Positions 17,425-28,275 of a stretch of DNA of 64,000 nt are shown piece after piece (position 1 is the stretch's first letter; each line of letters opens with the position of its first letter). A model generated the notes under the pieces. The model was given only the letters and a program-made list of their open reading frames with translations. It was not told the origin of the DNA and made no database searches. Made by a program: the position numbers and the translations under genes. This DNA is from Marinomonas foliarum (GTDB taxonomy: Bacteria > Pseudomonadota > Gammaproteobacteria > Pseudomonadales > Marinomonadaceae). The stretch is taken from NCBI RefSeq assembly GCF_003337275.1, contig NZ_QPJQ01000021.1, forward strand, positions 1 through 64,000. The letters are read 5' to 3'.

Positions 17425-18281
17425 CGGCGACAGTCACAGAAATTCATCAGAACAAACCGAACAACAGCACCTCTAAAGCGCTGCCAAAACTTTCTTTGTC
17501 GACCCATTCTGTTGCCCTAGGTTACGATCAAACCATCATCACCGACAATCTATCGATTGATATTCCTGAAGGAAAATTCAGTATCATTGTTGGCCCAAAT
17601 GGCTGTGGAAAATCCACTTTGCTAAGAGCGCTGAGTAGATTACTGCCGCCAAAATCTGGCCAAGTACGACTAAATAGCCAAGACATTCATGCCTTACCGA
17701 CCCGTGAGGTAGCAAAAATACTGGGACTCTTGCCACAAAGCGCCATTGCTCCAGATGGAATAAAAGTGGTCGATTTAGTCGCTCGTGGCCGTTTCCCCCA
17801 TCAAAAGTGGTTTCAACCTTGGCGCGAACAAGATCAGATAGCCGTTGAGTCTGCAATGAAAGCAACAGGCATCATGGAGTTCGCTCAGCATCATGTTGAT
17901 CAACTGTCTGGCGGGCAAAAACAACGTGTGTGGGTAGCAATGGCCTTGGCTCAAGAAACACCGTTACTGTTATTAGATGAGCCAACAACGTACTTAGATA
18001 TTGCCCATCAAATTGAGCTAATGGATTTATTTCAAGACTTAAACCGCCAACAAGGTCATACCATGGTGGCGGTTCTGCATGACCTTAATCATGCTTGCCG
18101 ATACGCTGACAATCTTATTGCTATGAAAGAAGGGAAAATCATTACTTCTGGCGCCCCAAAAGACATAGTCACTGAAGCGCTTATTGAAGACGTATTTGGC
18201 TTACCTTGTATTATTATGGAAGACCCAGTTTCAGGTACACCGTTAATCATTCCCAAAGGCCGACAAGTGTCGTTGAGCTGA
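17421..18281 (+). CDS. fepC: Ferric-siderophore ABC transporter ATPase FepC
   Basis: This 286-residue ATPase is the motor for FepDG. Walker A is GPNGCGKST, the signature LSGGQKQRVWVAMALAQ, Walker B LLLLDEPTTYLD and the switch VLHDLNHA. The N-terminal 27 residues precede the ATPase fold and are slightly long for the family. Last gene of fepBDGC; a bidirectional terminator follows 11 bases after its stop. Confidence 0.94.
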   Translation: MTATVTEIHQNKPNNSTSKALPKLSLSTHSVALGYDQTIITDNLSIDIPEGKFSIIVGPNGCGKSTLLRALSRLLPPKSGQVRLNSQDIHALPTREVAKILGLLPQSAIAPDGIKVVDLVARGRFPHQKWFQPWREQDQIAVESAMKATGIMEFAQHHVDQLSGGQKQRVWVAMALAQETPLLLLDEPTTYLDIAHQIELMDLFQDLNRQQGHTMVAVLHDLNHACRYADNLIAMKEGKIITSGAPKDIVTEALIEDVFGLPCIIMEDPVSGTPLIIPKGRQVSLS

Positions 18282-18292
18282 AAGCTATAAAT

Positions 18293-18327
18293 AAAAAATG
18301 GCGATGCCCTGCGACATCGCCATTTTT
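18293..18327. terminator. Bidirectional terminator between fepC and entS
   Basis: AATGGCGATG / CATCGCCATT pair around an 8-base loop, with A and T runs on the two sides. It serves the convergent fep operon and the entS-ending siderophore operon. Confidence 0.88.
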
Positions 18328-18351
18328 AAGGTAACACCCTCTAAATAGTCA

Positions 18352-19665
18352 TTACGCCGTTACCTCTTTTGCTTCGACGGCTTCTTTTTTATCAGATCCT
18401 TCTTTAGCAACATCCTCATCAGGGAAGAGCGTGGTATCGATCAAGCTGACATTTCGTAATGAGCGATTTCCGGCACTTAATAATACCGTTGCTGCAGCAC
18501 AACCAAAGCCAAGGGCGACTAACCCCATAATCGGTGACAACACCTTTACGAGTGCACCAATGCCTAATGCACCGGCAGAATCCCCTACTACATCTTGCGC
18601 AGTCCAGAAGCTACCAATTCGACCTAACATGTGATCTGGCGTGTGGCCCTGCACAATTGTGTATTGCAGCAAGCCGCCAATAGAACCGAGATAACCAAAC
18701 ACAGCCAAGGCCAGCAACATAACCACTAAATGCCCCATAAACCCCAATGCAGCGACACACAAGAAGGATAAAAATGCCGTGAACAACATCACCATCCCAG
18801 GCCGTTTCGCATGACGAACCCAACCGCTAGTAAGTGCTCCTAACGTCGACCCAACAGGCACTGCCGCGTACATAAGGCCAACTTCAAACGCCCCGCCACC
18901 AAACGCGGTTGCCGCTAAAGCAGGAAATAAAATACGAATAGATTTGGTGACCGCTTCTAGCGTACCCAATGCAACAACAGCACGAATAATTTTATGCGTA
19001 AACACAAAGCTAAATCCGTCCATTAATGAGCGAATGGGGTGCTCTTGAGGCCCACCTTCTTGCGGCTTCATATTCGGCAGGGTAACCAAGGTAATTAACG
19101 TACAAAGCGTTCCTATCGCTGCTAAGGTATAGTTCCACGTCACCCCAAATGACACAATCACCACACCGGCAACAGCGGGTGAAATGACCGACCCAATTCG
19201 GACAATTAACATGCTCAATGCGCCTGCAGTTGGCAAGTTTTCTCGACCAACAAGGTGAGGAATAGACGCCATTAGCGCCGTCATTCCAATGGCACTGAAA
19301 AAACCATCCCAGAGAGAAATGGCGTAAACAGCCCACAGACTTGGCTCTGACAAATACGCATTGGCTGCAAGCAAGACAAAGCCAACACCGCAAATAAAGC
19401 GCGAAAATAGAATCAGCCATTTACGGTCCATCCTGTCCGCTAGGACACCACCTAGCATCAGACCAACAAACATCCCCATTCCATCTAACGCTACGGCAAA
19501 ACCAACCTGTAAACTGGATCCCGTTAACTCATATATCTGTACCGGCACGGCGACATTTAGCATGCCAATACCCAGCACAGACATCAGCCGAGCAATGAAA
19601 ATAGCGCGAAAGTTTCTATTGGTTTTTAGCAAGCTAAAATCCAACATAATATTCGATTTTGACAT
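18352..19665 (-). CDS. entS: MFS siderophore exporter, EntS-like
   Basis: This 437-residue MFS protein has about 12 transmembrane segments and resembles E. coli EntS, which exports enterobactin across the inner membrane. Matching stretches include SLLKTNRNFRAIFIARL, NVAVPVQIYELT, MFVGLMLGGVLADR, SLWDGFFSAIGMTALMA and LLQYTIVQGHTPDHMLGRI. I start at the ATG at 19665 (AAAGAG upstream) rather than a GTG two codons earlier. A charged C-terminal tail rich in Glu and Lys extends beyond the family's usual end. It follows the NRPS gene by about 70 bases and probably ends the fes-mbtH-NRPS-entS operon. Confidence 0.92.
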   Translation of the reverse strand: MSKSNIMLDFSLLKTNRNFRAIFIARLMSVLGIGMLNVAVPVQIYELTGSSLQVGFAVALDGMGMFVGLMLGGVLADRMDRKWLILFSRFICGVGFVLLAANAYLSEPSLWAVYAISLWDGFFSAIGMTALMASIPHLVGRENLPTAGALSMLIVRIGSVISPAVAGVVIVSFGVTWNYTLAAIGTLCTLITLVTLPNMKPQEGGPQEHPIRSLMDGFSFVFTHKIIRAVVALGTLEAVTKSIRILFPALAATAFGGGAFEVGLMYAAVPVGSTLGALTSGWVRHAKRPGMVMLFTAFLSFLCVAALGFMGHLVVMLLALAVFGYLGSIGGLLQYTIVQGHTPDHMLGRIGSFWTAQDVVGDSAGALGIGALVKVLSPIMGLVALGFGCAAATVLLSAGNRSLRNVSLIDTTLFPDEDVAKEGSDKKEAVEAKEVTA

Positions 19666-19738
19666 ATACACTCTTTAAATCTGGCGCGACATTTCGCCGC
19701 GCTCTAATACGATTGAAGTTGTTGTTTTAAAGCTATAG

Positions 19739-22700
19739 CTATGAGACTAATTGGTTAAAAACAGGCCCCAGCGCATTAAGTGCTTCAGGCGATAAAATAT
19801 CTTCATGCGCAAACTCAAAATGATGCTCTTCAAGCTCATCGACATAAGGCGCCCAAGTCGCTTGGATATCCATGCCTTCTGGCAGGGTTTTATCTGCCAC
19901 AAACAAAACAGCTTTGCCTTGATAACGCTGCGTTTTTGCCTTTGAAAGTAAAACAACCGAGTCGGCATAGTTCTGCACAATATCGGCAAACATGGCATCT
20001 TGTGCTTCTTCAACCTGCTCATCTAACATATCTTCCGATGTATCCATGAACTTTGTCCTCTCACGCTCAACTTCATGCTGAATTTCAGCATCAACAGATT
20101 CGGACCAATCTTGCTCGTCGGGTGGATAAGTATCCAACAACCCAAGAAAGCTCACCTCCTCGCCTATTGCTTGTAATCGAACCGCCAGAGCGTGAGCAAT
20201 AACACCGCCTAAGGAGTAACCAATCAAACGATAAGGCCCTGTTGGCTGCCTCTCTCTTAGCACTTTAAAGTGCTGCTCGATAACACCGTCCATATTAGTT
20301 TGTGCTGCAATGGGCCCATCTGGCCGTGGAGACTGCAAACCAATCATGGGAAAAGTGTGCGATAGATAACGAGCAAAGCCAGCATATTGCCAAGCAAAAC
20401 CAGACGCAGGATGAATACAAAAAATAGGTAAGCCAGTACCCTCTTTTATCGGTAACACCGCCCCAAAGCCAGACAAGTCGCGACTGCGTGTCAGGTCTTG
20501 ATTAGCAATTACCAGCGCTAATGATTCAATAGTTGGGGACACCATAACCTGACCAACCGTAATATTTAGCTTCAATACCTTACGCAGCTCTGAAACCAAG
20601 CGCACTGCCAGAATAGAATGCCCGCCCAAGGTAAAAAAATCATCACTCGCATTAAGGTCACTCACGCCCAATATCTTAGAAAAAGCATTGGCTATTTCAG
20701 TTTCAAGGCCTAATTTGAGCGCCCTTCCTTTTCTCACCCCTAAAAGGTCAGATGGTTGCGGCAAGGCTTTTCGATCAAGCTTTCCATTCGCACTTAGTGG
20801 CATAGCCTCTAGCTGCAATACTGCAACAGGCACCATATGGGCAGGCAATAATTCACTCATAGACGTGCGGATTTGTGCGGTGTCCAACACCCCTGAACGA
20901 CTAGTGACATAGGCCACCAATTGACGAGCATCTGCGCCCATTGCACTGTTGTCTTGACCTAATGTTTTCGCCACAACAACAGATTGATCCACGCCGGTTT
21001 GTGCCGCGAGCACTTGCTCTATTTCACCCAACTCAATACGTTGACCACGAATTTTAAGCTGGTCATCGCTTCGCCCAAGGTATTCAACAGCCCCATTGTC
21101 TAACCAACGAACCGCATCACCAGTGCGATACATGCGCTCACCATTGGCTTCTGGGTCAGCCACAAAGCGAGTGGCGCATAATTCAGGCCGACGCCAATAG
21201 CCATCTGCAAGCTGCACACCACAAAGATACAGTTCTCCTGCAACACCAATAGATACAGGACGCAGGAAGTTATCCAGTATACGCAGCTGGGTGTTCCAAA
21301 CAGGATAACCAATAGGCACACCAACGCCTTTTAGCTGAGCTAAATCGTGACCAAAAGCAGGATAATAAGAGACATCCACTGCCGCTTCCGTTGGTCCATA
21401 TAAATTATGAAGTTCGCAACCAACACTTACTTCGAATTGCTTTGACAGCTCAACAGGCAAAGCTTCACCACTACAAAAGACCCGTTTCAAACTATGACAA
21501 ATTGCTGAGTTTTCATCGCCTAAGGAAGACACAAACGCAGCCAGCATAGAAGGTACAAAGTGCAAAATGGTAATCTTATGATCGATTATCAATTGCTGTA
21601 ATTGAAGCGGATCACGATGAGACTCTGGCGGTGCCATATGCAATTTGGCCCCCACCATAGCACCCCAAAAGAATTCCCAAACCGACACATCAAAACTGCA
21701 AGGTGTTTTTTGTAGAACAACATCTTCTGAAGTCAGTGGATATTGGTTTTGCATCCACAAAATACGATTCACAATCGCTTGATGAGAGACTAGAACCCCT
21801 TTCGGCCGCCCCGTTGAACCCGAGGTATAAAGCAAATATGCGGCTTCATTTACTCTTAAAAGAGGTGCATTCCAGCTATCTAGTACTCGCTGTGATTCAA
21901 CACTTTCAGCTGATCTAATCGGTGAATCATAAAAGTACTGTTTGCTAGTCGTCACAAAGCGGCTCGCTTCGCTTGCTAACGTAATCAATGCTGCTGGTTT
22001 GGCATCGTCCAGCATGTAGTTGAGTCGATCATCTGGATACCCAGTATCAAGAGGAAGATAAGCAGCACCCACTTCAATAGTTGCCCACAAGGCAAGACTT
22101 AACTTAACGGAACGAGGCAGTGCAACCGCCACAACATCACCAGATTGAACACCTAAAGATTGTAGTTCTTTGGCCAGCGTAACAACTTGGTAACGAGCCT
22201 CTAAATACGTTAATTGATACTCATCATCAGATACACAAACCTGATGTGGTGTCAGACTAGCCTGCTCCATTAAACCATCACGGAGCGTCATTCTAGGCAA
22301 AGCCTGAAAAGTGTCATTCACGCTTTTTGTTATGGCTTTTTCGGCTGGTAACCTAAGATCTAATGCTTGCTGTGGCGAATTGCCATCGCTTAACAACGAG
22401 GTTACTAAGCTATCGAAACGTGCTATCAGATCATTAATTTCAGTACCACCTCGATACTCAAACAGCAAGTTTAACTGCTCAGCAGGCAGAGCTAATACCG
22501 TCAATGGATAATGAGTAAAGCCACGGTTATACACTTCTGAAAGTCGAATTCCTTGGTAGTCCTGAGCAAATAATTCTGTTTGCTCAGGAAAATTTTCCAC
22601 CACCAGCAAGGTATCAAATAAATTAGCGTGCCCTCCTAAGCGTTGGATTTCAGCCAACCCTAATCCGTCGTGTTCTAACAAACCAACTTGTTCATATTGG

Positions 22701-25700
22701 ACTTGTTGCATTTGCTCCCATAAGGTCAATTCAGGCTGTAATTGCACACGGACAGGAACCGTATTACTGAATAGCCCTATATGTTCTTCTATTCCCGCCA
22801 CATCAGAAAAGCGACCAGAAACGGGGGTACCAAAGATCACATCAGAGCGACCTGTTAAACCCGAAAGTAAGTTAGCCCACAAGGTTTGCAATACACTATT
22901 TAAGGTAAGTCCTCGCTGCTGATAACAACTTTTGAGCTCGGTAAACTTATCCTCGGAAATTGTCAATGTATGAGTTGTGACTTGCGATGAAGGCGGTTGA
23001 TCCGCAAATAGCAGCGTTGGCGTGGAATCCGCTAATGCCCCTTTCCACGCCTCTCGCATCACCGTTTTATCTCTAGACATCAATCGCTCAACAACCTGAG
23101 AATACGGAACTGGAATAGCAGATAATTCAATAGCACTATTGCCATAAGCAGTAAGCAAATCACGAATTAGGATAGGCGTTGACCAGCCATCAACAACTAA
23201 ATGATGGGCGTTTAAAAACAAGCAATGTTGATTATCTGACATACGAACTAAAACAGTATGCAACAATGGAATACCTGCCGACTGAAACGCCATAAAATCT
23301 CGGCTAAGTTCTTCGTGCTCAATGTCCTGCAATTGTTTTTGTTGGGCTAGAATATCTTGATCCGTTAAATCAATTACCTGTAGTGGCACCCAATTTTTCC
23401 GCTCGCCACACCGCCAAGGTAGAATTTGTAACGCGGTATTGCCTTGAGAAAAATCAAATAAGGCGCCGAGTTGAGGGTGCCTTTCCATTACAGCCCCTAA
23501 CGATGCTTTAAACCGCTCAGTGTCCATAACACCAGAAAATGTTAGGCGTACTAAAGAGCTATAACGTGCATCCTTAGCACTACTCTCCTTTTCTAGCTGC
23601 GCATGAAAAAGTAGTCCTTCTTGCAAAGGTAAAGCAGGCAAGATGGCTTGTAAGGAACCATATTGGCTTCTTAACCTATGTAAATTCTGCTCACTCAGAT
23701 CCAAATTTTTCAGATCTTCTGGCACCAAGGTGTCCGCCGCTATAGCTTGGTGCGTTTGAGCGAATTTACTCATAGTCAAGGAGACTGCAGACAACTGATT
23801 AATCAGCTCTTGGGATTCTGCAGGCGCTATTTGTTGAACATCGTGATCAACATAAATGGCTAACTGCGGAGCGCCCTGACTGTCATCCACAAAAATATTT
23901 AATTCTAACGCATAGGATGATTTCAGCTGATCGGATTGATGTACTTCAAAGGTATCTTGAAAATAGCGTTCGCCTTGCAGCAGAGAAAGATCATCCCGCT
24001 GAAAACGGCCAAGGTAGTTAAATAAAATTTGCGGGGCTACTGTGTTGCTACTCTCAGCAAGTGAAGTCTGATCACTCAAATAGCGCAACACACCATAACC
24101 CACACCATCATTGGGCACTCTGAGTAGGCTACTACGCACCAACTGTACGACTTCTTCATAAGGCGCTTCAGGATGATTAAGATCAAATAATAGAGCGTCT
24201 TTTCCGGCCAAACGTATCGGGTATTCAGCGGTAAACCAGCCCAAGGTTCGAGTCAAATCTAGCTCACCAACCTCAGCACGACCATGGGATTCCAGCATCA
24301 TTGAGATGTCTGTCTTCTTATATTGCTTAGCGAGAGCAATATATAAAACACTCAAAATAGCCTCTTGCGGCTGACACTGATATTGCTTGGGTATTACGTC
24401 TAATAAGAGTTTAGAGACGTTCTCATCTAATAAAATCCGTTGATGCGCACGCTCATTAGAAGCTTCGCGCGCTATCAGTGGCTTACCTTTTCGTTGCTCC
24501 AACCAATATGCTTGCTGGGACAACCAGCGAGGCATCTCATCTGCCAGAACCTTTTGCCAATCTATTAAGCTATTGGGTGAATTTGATAAGCTTCTCTCTG
24601 GGTCTTTCAATAAACCCGCTATATCAGAAAAAAGAATTCGCCATGACATCCCATCTATTATCGAATGATGCATAACAAACACAGCCGCTTTTTTATTGTC
24701 ATTACGCAAATAAGCCACTCGCATAGCAGCAAAAGGCTCATTTGATTCAATGCGAACAAGCTGCTCGAAAGCATCGTCTGCCAAATTCGATAAAGCGCCT
24801 TGTTTCTCAAATACTTTTACAAAAAAAGCATTTTCAGAAGAGCCGATCTCAAGGTGAGAAGCATGAACCTGAGCCGCAAGAATGCTATGAGCCGCAATCA
24901 GTTTGGCAATAACCTGTTCAAACTGCTGATGTGACATAGAATCTGGTAAAGCAAAACATACAGCCTGAAAATAAGGCTGGTTAAGACCTCCAGCTTCCTG
25001 CATCCATTGATAAATAGGTAAATTCGATAGCTGACCAGATTGAACACTTGGCCGCTTTTTAACAGCATCTACTCGTGATAATCGCGTTGCTATTGAACGG
25101 ATTATGCGGCTTTCAAAAACATCTTTTGCGCGTAAAGAATAACCCTCTTTTCGCGCCAAACCGCCTAAAGACATAGCGACAATACTATCACCACCCAACG
25201 CAAAAAAGTCGTCATCAATAAAGACACAATCTAGATTCAAAACCTTCTGAACCCATTCGCACACCAACGCTTCTTTATCGTTCTTTGGCAAAATTCCACG
25301 GCTACGAATAATAATAGGGTCAGGTAGCGCGTTTCGATCTATCTTACCGTTTGTGTTTAATGGAAATTGCTCCAATAACGTCACAGTAGCCGGAACCATA
25401 TACGAAGGAAGTTGACAAGACAAAACATCTAACAGGGCTCGAGCTTCATTTTGTGTTGCTTGCTCATCAGTAGTCATTTTTTGATAGTGATCAAGTACGA
25501 CATAAGCATCTAAACGATGCGTACTGCCCAGTTTATTGGCGACAACAAGACTGCTTTTCACGTTTTCAATTGCATTCAGAACCGTCTCAATTTCACCAGG
25601 CTCAACACGATGACCGCGAATTTGGACCTGATGATCTATCCGACCAATAAACTCAACTTGCCCATCCTCTAGCCATCTCGCTAAATCACCCGTTCGGTAC

Positions 25701-28264
25701 ATCCTCTCACCCAATTTGAATGGATTAGCAATAAAACGAGCTGCGGTTAATGAACTTTGATTTAGATATCCATGCGCCAAGCCAGGACCTGAAACATAGA
25801 GCTCTCCGGTGGTTCCAATGACAACTGGCGATAGGCTGGAGTCGAGAATATAGGATTCCGTATTGGCGATAGGACGACCTATCACGACTTGGTCCGAGTC
25901 TTTTATATCGGCTCCTAGGCTGTCTACCGTATTCTCCGTAGGGCCATAGTAATTTCTAACATTCAATGCTGGGTAACGTCGTGCTTGTTGCCATAAACGA
26001 GAAGATGGTGCTTCGCCACCAATGTAAATTAACTCAGGAAAGCACTTGGCTGACTCTATCGCCTCAAGATCAAAAAGCTGAGCCAGTACCGTTGGAGGCA
26101 GATCGGCGGCATGAACATGATGCTTATTAAAATACTGCTTAATAAGCTCAGAATCCTTACATATTTCATCGTCAACAATATGAAGGGTGTGTCCAAAGCA
26201 CAGCCAATATAGCGAGTCCCAACTGGTATCAAATGAAAAAGAAGCGGTCAGCATGGCATTCACATTCAAATGCTTTTCTGCCAACGCCTTGCCATCGCGT
26301 AGCCAATGGGAAAACGCTAAATTAACTAAACCTTTGTGAGCTATCGCCACCCCCTTTGCTTTTCCAGTCGAACCAGATGTGTACATGATATAAGCCAAGT
26401 CATCTGACGAAGGAAAATCAAACACGGCTTTTAAGGGATCTTTTTGATTTACTGATTGTATAAAACTGGCATCATCAACTGACACAACAGATGTCGTATC
26501 AGACACGTTAAAGCCATAAGCATCACAAGCAATCAATAATTGAGGCGCAGAGTCTTCTAGCATCCAATTAATGCGCACTTCAGGATAAGTCGGATCGATA
26601 GGCAAATAATGAGCGCCTAGCCCCATGGTCGCAAACATGGCGTAAACCATGCGCTCGTCTCGCGGTAAAGCCAGCCCAACACAAGCGCCCTTTTTCACCC
26701 CAAACTCATTCAGCACTTGCGCCCATTTTGCGACATTGTCATTTAATTGTGCGAAGCTAATTGACTGATCTTTCACTACGAGCGCTGGCCTAGTTGCCAA
26801 AGAAGGATCTAATCCATGAAACTGTTCAATCAAACTCGCATATTGACTGTTAGATCCAACTACCCCCTTCTGCCAACGTTGAACCTGCAATTGCTCAGAG
26901 GTTAGTAACGTTGAAACATCGGCAATACGAGCTTCAGAATCACCTAAAAGTCTTTCAGCAAATTCCTCAAAACGCTGCAGATGCGTATTTAACAATTCGA
27001 CATCGTATTTTTGATCATTCCCCACCCATTCTATGTGAAGGTCACCACTGTCAAAGTGCAAGCCGAAATCCAGATCTTCAACAGGTCCAGCAGCAAGATG
27101 TTCTATTTTTGCAGCGGCCTCACCAAACGAGAGGTCATAATCAAACAGCCGCAAGTTTAATGTTGGACCATATAAGGCTTCTCCCACACGATTTAAATCA
27201 CGAGAAATTTGCTCAGCATTGTATTTTTGGTGCTTGCGTATGGCTTTCAAGCTTTGCTTTATACGTCGCGTCAGCTCAAAAATACCGTCTTCCAAATGCC
27301 CTTCAATAAAAACGGGCAAGACATTCACCACTGGCCCAAGCGCACTTAAAGAAACACTGCCAACGCGCCCCATAAATGGCAAACCAACCGGAACTCGCCA
27401 TTGCCCCGTCATTCGAATCAAATACGCTGAGATCAATCCCATTGCCAGATCAGCAACGGTAAGATTAGAAGAAGGGAATCGATCTAGGCAGCTTTGTAAA
27501 GCTGAACCACCAATACGGCCATTTACTCTAATTAAACGCTGGGATACCGACGCATTTCCTGCCTCCGTCAATGCATCGCGATTAGATAAACTGACCACAT
27601 TAGGTAAATCGGAACAGTATTCTGTCCAGAAAGCTTTATCACGTTGGTATTTATCTGATCGTTTATAGGCTTGCTCCTCCTCTACCACCTGAAAAAAAGA
27701 GGCATAAGGTGAGTTAGTGATGGTTTTTTGCAGAACAAGCGCCTGATAAATACTCGCCACTCTGGCGGTAAAGGCATTAAAACTGAAACCATCTAGCATG
27801 ATATGGTGAAAACGCTGATACCAAACGTACTGCAGGTCTGACAGTTTAAAAACAATCTGACGAACCAATGGCATAGTCGAAGACAGCGTCAACTCAGCGT
27901 CCAAGTCTTGCTGAATAAGCGAATCCATATAAGCTTGTCCATCACTTTGATTCGAGATGTCCATCCATGCAGGAGTAAACTCGAGATCACTGCAATCCAA
28001 CTGTTGGGTCGGAACGCCATTATATTCGCGATAAACAGCCTGTACGGTATCGGCTTCTTTCAACCCTAGCTGAATAGCTTCTAGTAAATACTTAGAATCA
28101 AGATTCCCTGTGATGTGGACCTTATGCGCAATAGTAAAGGTATTACGTTGTGAAGAAATATGATCGGCTAGCCATATGCCCATCTGCACATCCGTAAGGG
28201 GTGCAACCGTACTATCCTCTAAGCCTATCGATTTATTAATGCGCGATGCGATGTTATTTTCCAT
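19739..28264 (-). CDS. Two-module NRPS (C-A-T-E-C-A-T-TE) for a DHB-D-(basic aa)-L-Ser siderophore
   Basis: This 2841-residue assembly line is built as follows. C1 (HHIMLDG at 153) accepts DHB from EntB. A1 (TSGSTG at 629) has pocket residues that I read as D-T-D-D-I-I-Y-V-D-K; three acidic side chains point to Lys, Orn or Arg. T1 carries phosphopantetheine on S1027. An epimerase domain (HHSIIDGMSWRIL at 1199) makes the D form. C2 has HHLVVDG at 1687. A2 (TSGSTG at 2147) reads DVWHFSLVDK, the EntF serine code. T2 is at S2550. The thioesterase has GYSLGG with S2684 and His2820. The second half resembles EntF throughout. Architecture equals that described for vanchrobactin and chrysobactin synthetases. 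Confidence 0.93.
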   Translation of the reverse strand: MENNIASRINKSIGLEDSTVAPLTDVQMGIWLADHISSQRNTFTIAHKVHITGNLDSKYLLEAIQLGLKEADTVQAVYREYNGVPTQQLDCSDLEFTPAWMDISNQSDGQAYMDSLIQQDLDAELTLSSTMPLVRQIVFKLSDLQYVWYQRFHHIMLDGFSFNAFTARVASIYQALVLQKTITNSPYASFFQVVEEEQAYKRSDKYQRDKAFWTEYCSDLPNVVSLSNRDALTEAGNASVSQRLIRVNGRIGGSALQSCLDRFPSSNLTVADLAMGLISAYLIRMTGQWRVPVGLPFMGRVGSVSLSALGPVVNVLPVFIEGHLEDGIFELTRRIKQSLKAIRKHQKYNAEQISRDLNRVGEALYGPTLNLRLFDYDLSFGEAAAKIEHLAAGPVEDLDFGLHFDSGDLHIEWVGNDQKYDVELLNTHLQRFEEFAERLLGDSEARIADVSTLLTSEQLQVQRWQKGVVGSNSQYASLIEQFHGLDPSLATRPALVVKDQSISFAQLNDNVAKWAQVLNEFGVKKGACVGLALPRDERMVYAMFATMGLGAHYLPIDPTYPEVRINWMLEDSAPQLLIACDAYGFNVSDTTSVVSVDDASFIQSVNQKDPLKAVFDFPSSDDLAYIMYTSGSTGKAKGVAIAHKGLVNLAFSHWLRDGKALAEKHLNVNAMLTASFSFDTSWDSLYWLCFGHTLHIVDDEICKDSELIKQYFNKHHVHAADLPPTVLAQLFDLEAIESAKCFPELIYIGGEAPSSRLWQQARRYPALNVRNYYGPTENTVDSLGADIKDSDQVVIGRPIANTESYILDSSLSPVVIGTTGELYVSGPGLAHGYLNQSSLTAARFIANPFKLGERMYRTGDLARWLEDGQVEFIGRIDHQVQIRGHRVEPGEIETVLNAIENVKSSLVVANKLGSTHRLDAYVVLDHYQKMTTDEQATQNEARALLDVLSCQLPSYMVPATVTLLEQFPLNTNGKIDRNALPDPIIIRSRGILPKNDKEALVCEWVQKVLNLDCVFIDDDFFALGGDSIVAMSLGGLARKEGYSLRAKDVFESRIIRSIATRLSRVDAVKKRPSVQSGQLSNLPIYQWMQEAGGLNQPYFQAVCFALPDSMSHQQFEQVIAKLIAAHSILAAQVHASHLEIGSSENAFFVKVFEKQGALSNLADDAFEQLVRIESNEPFAAMRVAYLRNDNKKAAVFVMHHSIIDGMSWRILFSDIAGLLKDPERSLSNSPNSLIDWQKVLADEMPRWLSQQAYWLEQRKGKPLIAREASNERAHQRILLDENVSKLLLDVIPKQYQCQPQEAILSVLYIALAKQYKKTDISMMLESHGRAEVGELDLTRTLGWFTAEYPIRLAGKDALLFDLNHPEAPYEEVVQLVRSSLLRVPNDGVGYGVLRYLSDQTSLAESSNTVAPQILFNYLGRFQRDDLSLLQGERYFQDTFEVHQSDQLKSSYALELNIFVDDSQGAPQLAIYVDHDVQQIAPAESQELINQLSAVSLTMSKFAQTHQAIAADTLVPEDLKNLDLSEQNLHRLRSQYGSLQAILPALPLQEGLLFHAQLEKESSAKDARYSSLVRLTFSGVMDTERFKASLGAVMERHPQLGALFDFSQGNTALQILPWRCGERKNWVPLQVIDLTDQDILAQQKQLQDIEHEELSRDFMAFQSAGIPLLHTVLVRMSDNQHCLFLNAHHLVVDGWSTPILIRDLLTAYGNSAIELSAIPVPYSQVVERLMSRDKTVMREAWKGALADSTPTLLFADQPPSSQVTTHTLTISEDKFTELKSCYQQRGLTLNSVLQTLWANLLSGLTGRSDVIFGTPVSGRFSDVAGIEEHIGLFSNTVPVRVQLQPELTLWEQMQQVQYEQVGLLEHDGLGLAEIQRLGGHANLFDTLLVVENFPEQTELFAQDYQGIRLSEVYNRGFTHYPLTVLALPAEQLNLLFEYRGGTEINDLIARFDSLVTSLLSDGNSPQQALDLRLPAEKAITKSVNDTFQALPRMTLRDGLMEQASLTPHQVCVSDDEYQLTYLEARYQVVTLAKELQSLGVQSGDVVAVALPRSVKLSLALWATIEVGAAYLPLDTGYPDDRLNYMLDDAKPAALITLASEASRFVTTSKQYFYDSPIRSAESVESQRVLDSWNAPLLRVNEAAYLLYTSGSTGRPKGVLVSHQAIVNRILWMQNQYPLTSEDVVLQKTPCSFDVSVWEFFWGAMVGAKLHMAPPESHRDPLQLQQLIIDHKITILHFVPSMLAAFVSSLGDENSAICHSLKRVFCSGEALPVELSKQFEVSVGCELHNLYGPTEAAVDVSYYPAFGHDLAQLKGVGVPIGYPVWNTQLRILDNFLRPVSIGVAGELYLCGVQLADGYWRRPELCATRFVADPEANGERMYRTGDAVRWLDNGAVEYLGRSDDQLKIRGQRIELGEIEQVLAAQTGVDQSVVVAKTLGQDNSAMGADARQLVAYVTSRSGVLDTAQIRTSMSELLPAHMVPVAVLQLEAMPLSANGKLDRKALPQPSDLLGVRKGRALKLGLETEIANAFSKILGVSDLNASDDFFTLGGHSILAVRLVSELRKVLKLNITVGQVMVSPTIESLALVIANQDLTRSRDLSGFGAVLPIKEGTGLPIFCIHPASGFAWQYAGFARYLSHTFPMIGLQSPRPDGPIAAQTNMDGVIEQHFKVLRERQPTGPYRLIGYSLGGVIAHALAVRLQAIGEEVSFLGLLDTYPPDEQDWSESVDAEIQHEVERERTKFMDTSEDMLDEQVEEAQDAMFADIVQNYADSVVLLSKAKTQRYQGKAVLFVADKTLPEGMDIQATWAPYVDELEEHHFEFAHEDILSPEALNALGPVFNQLVS

Positions 28265-28275
28265 AATAAACTTCT

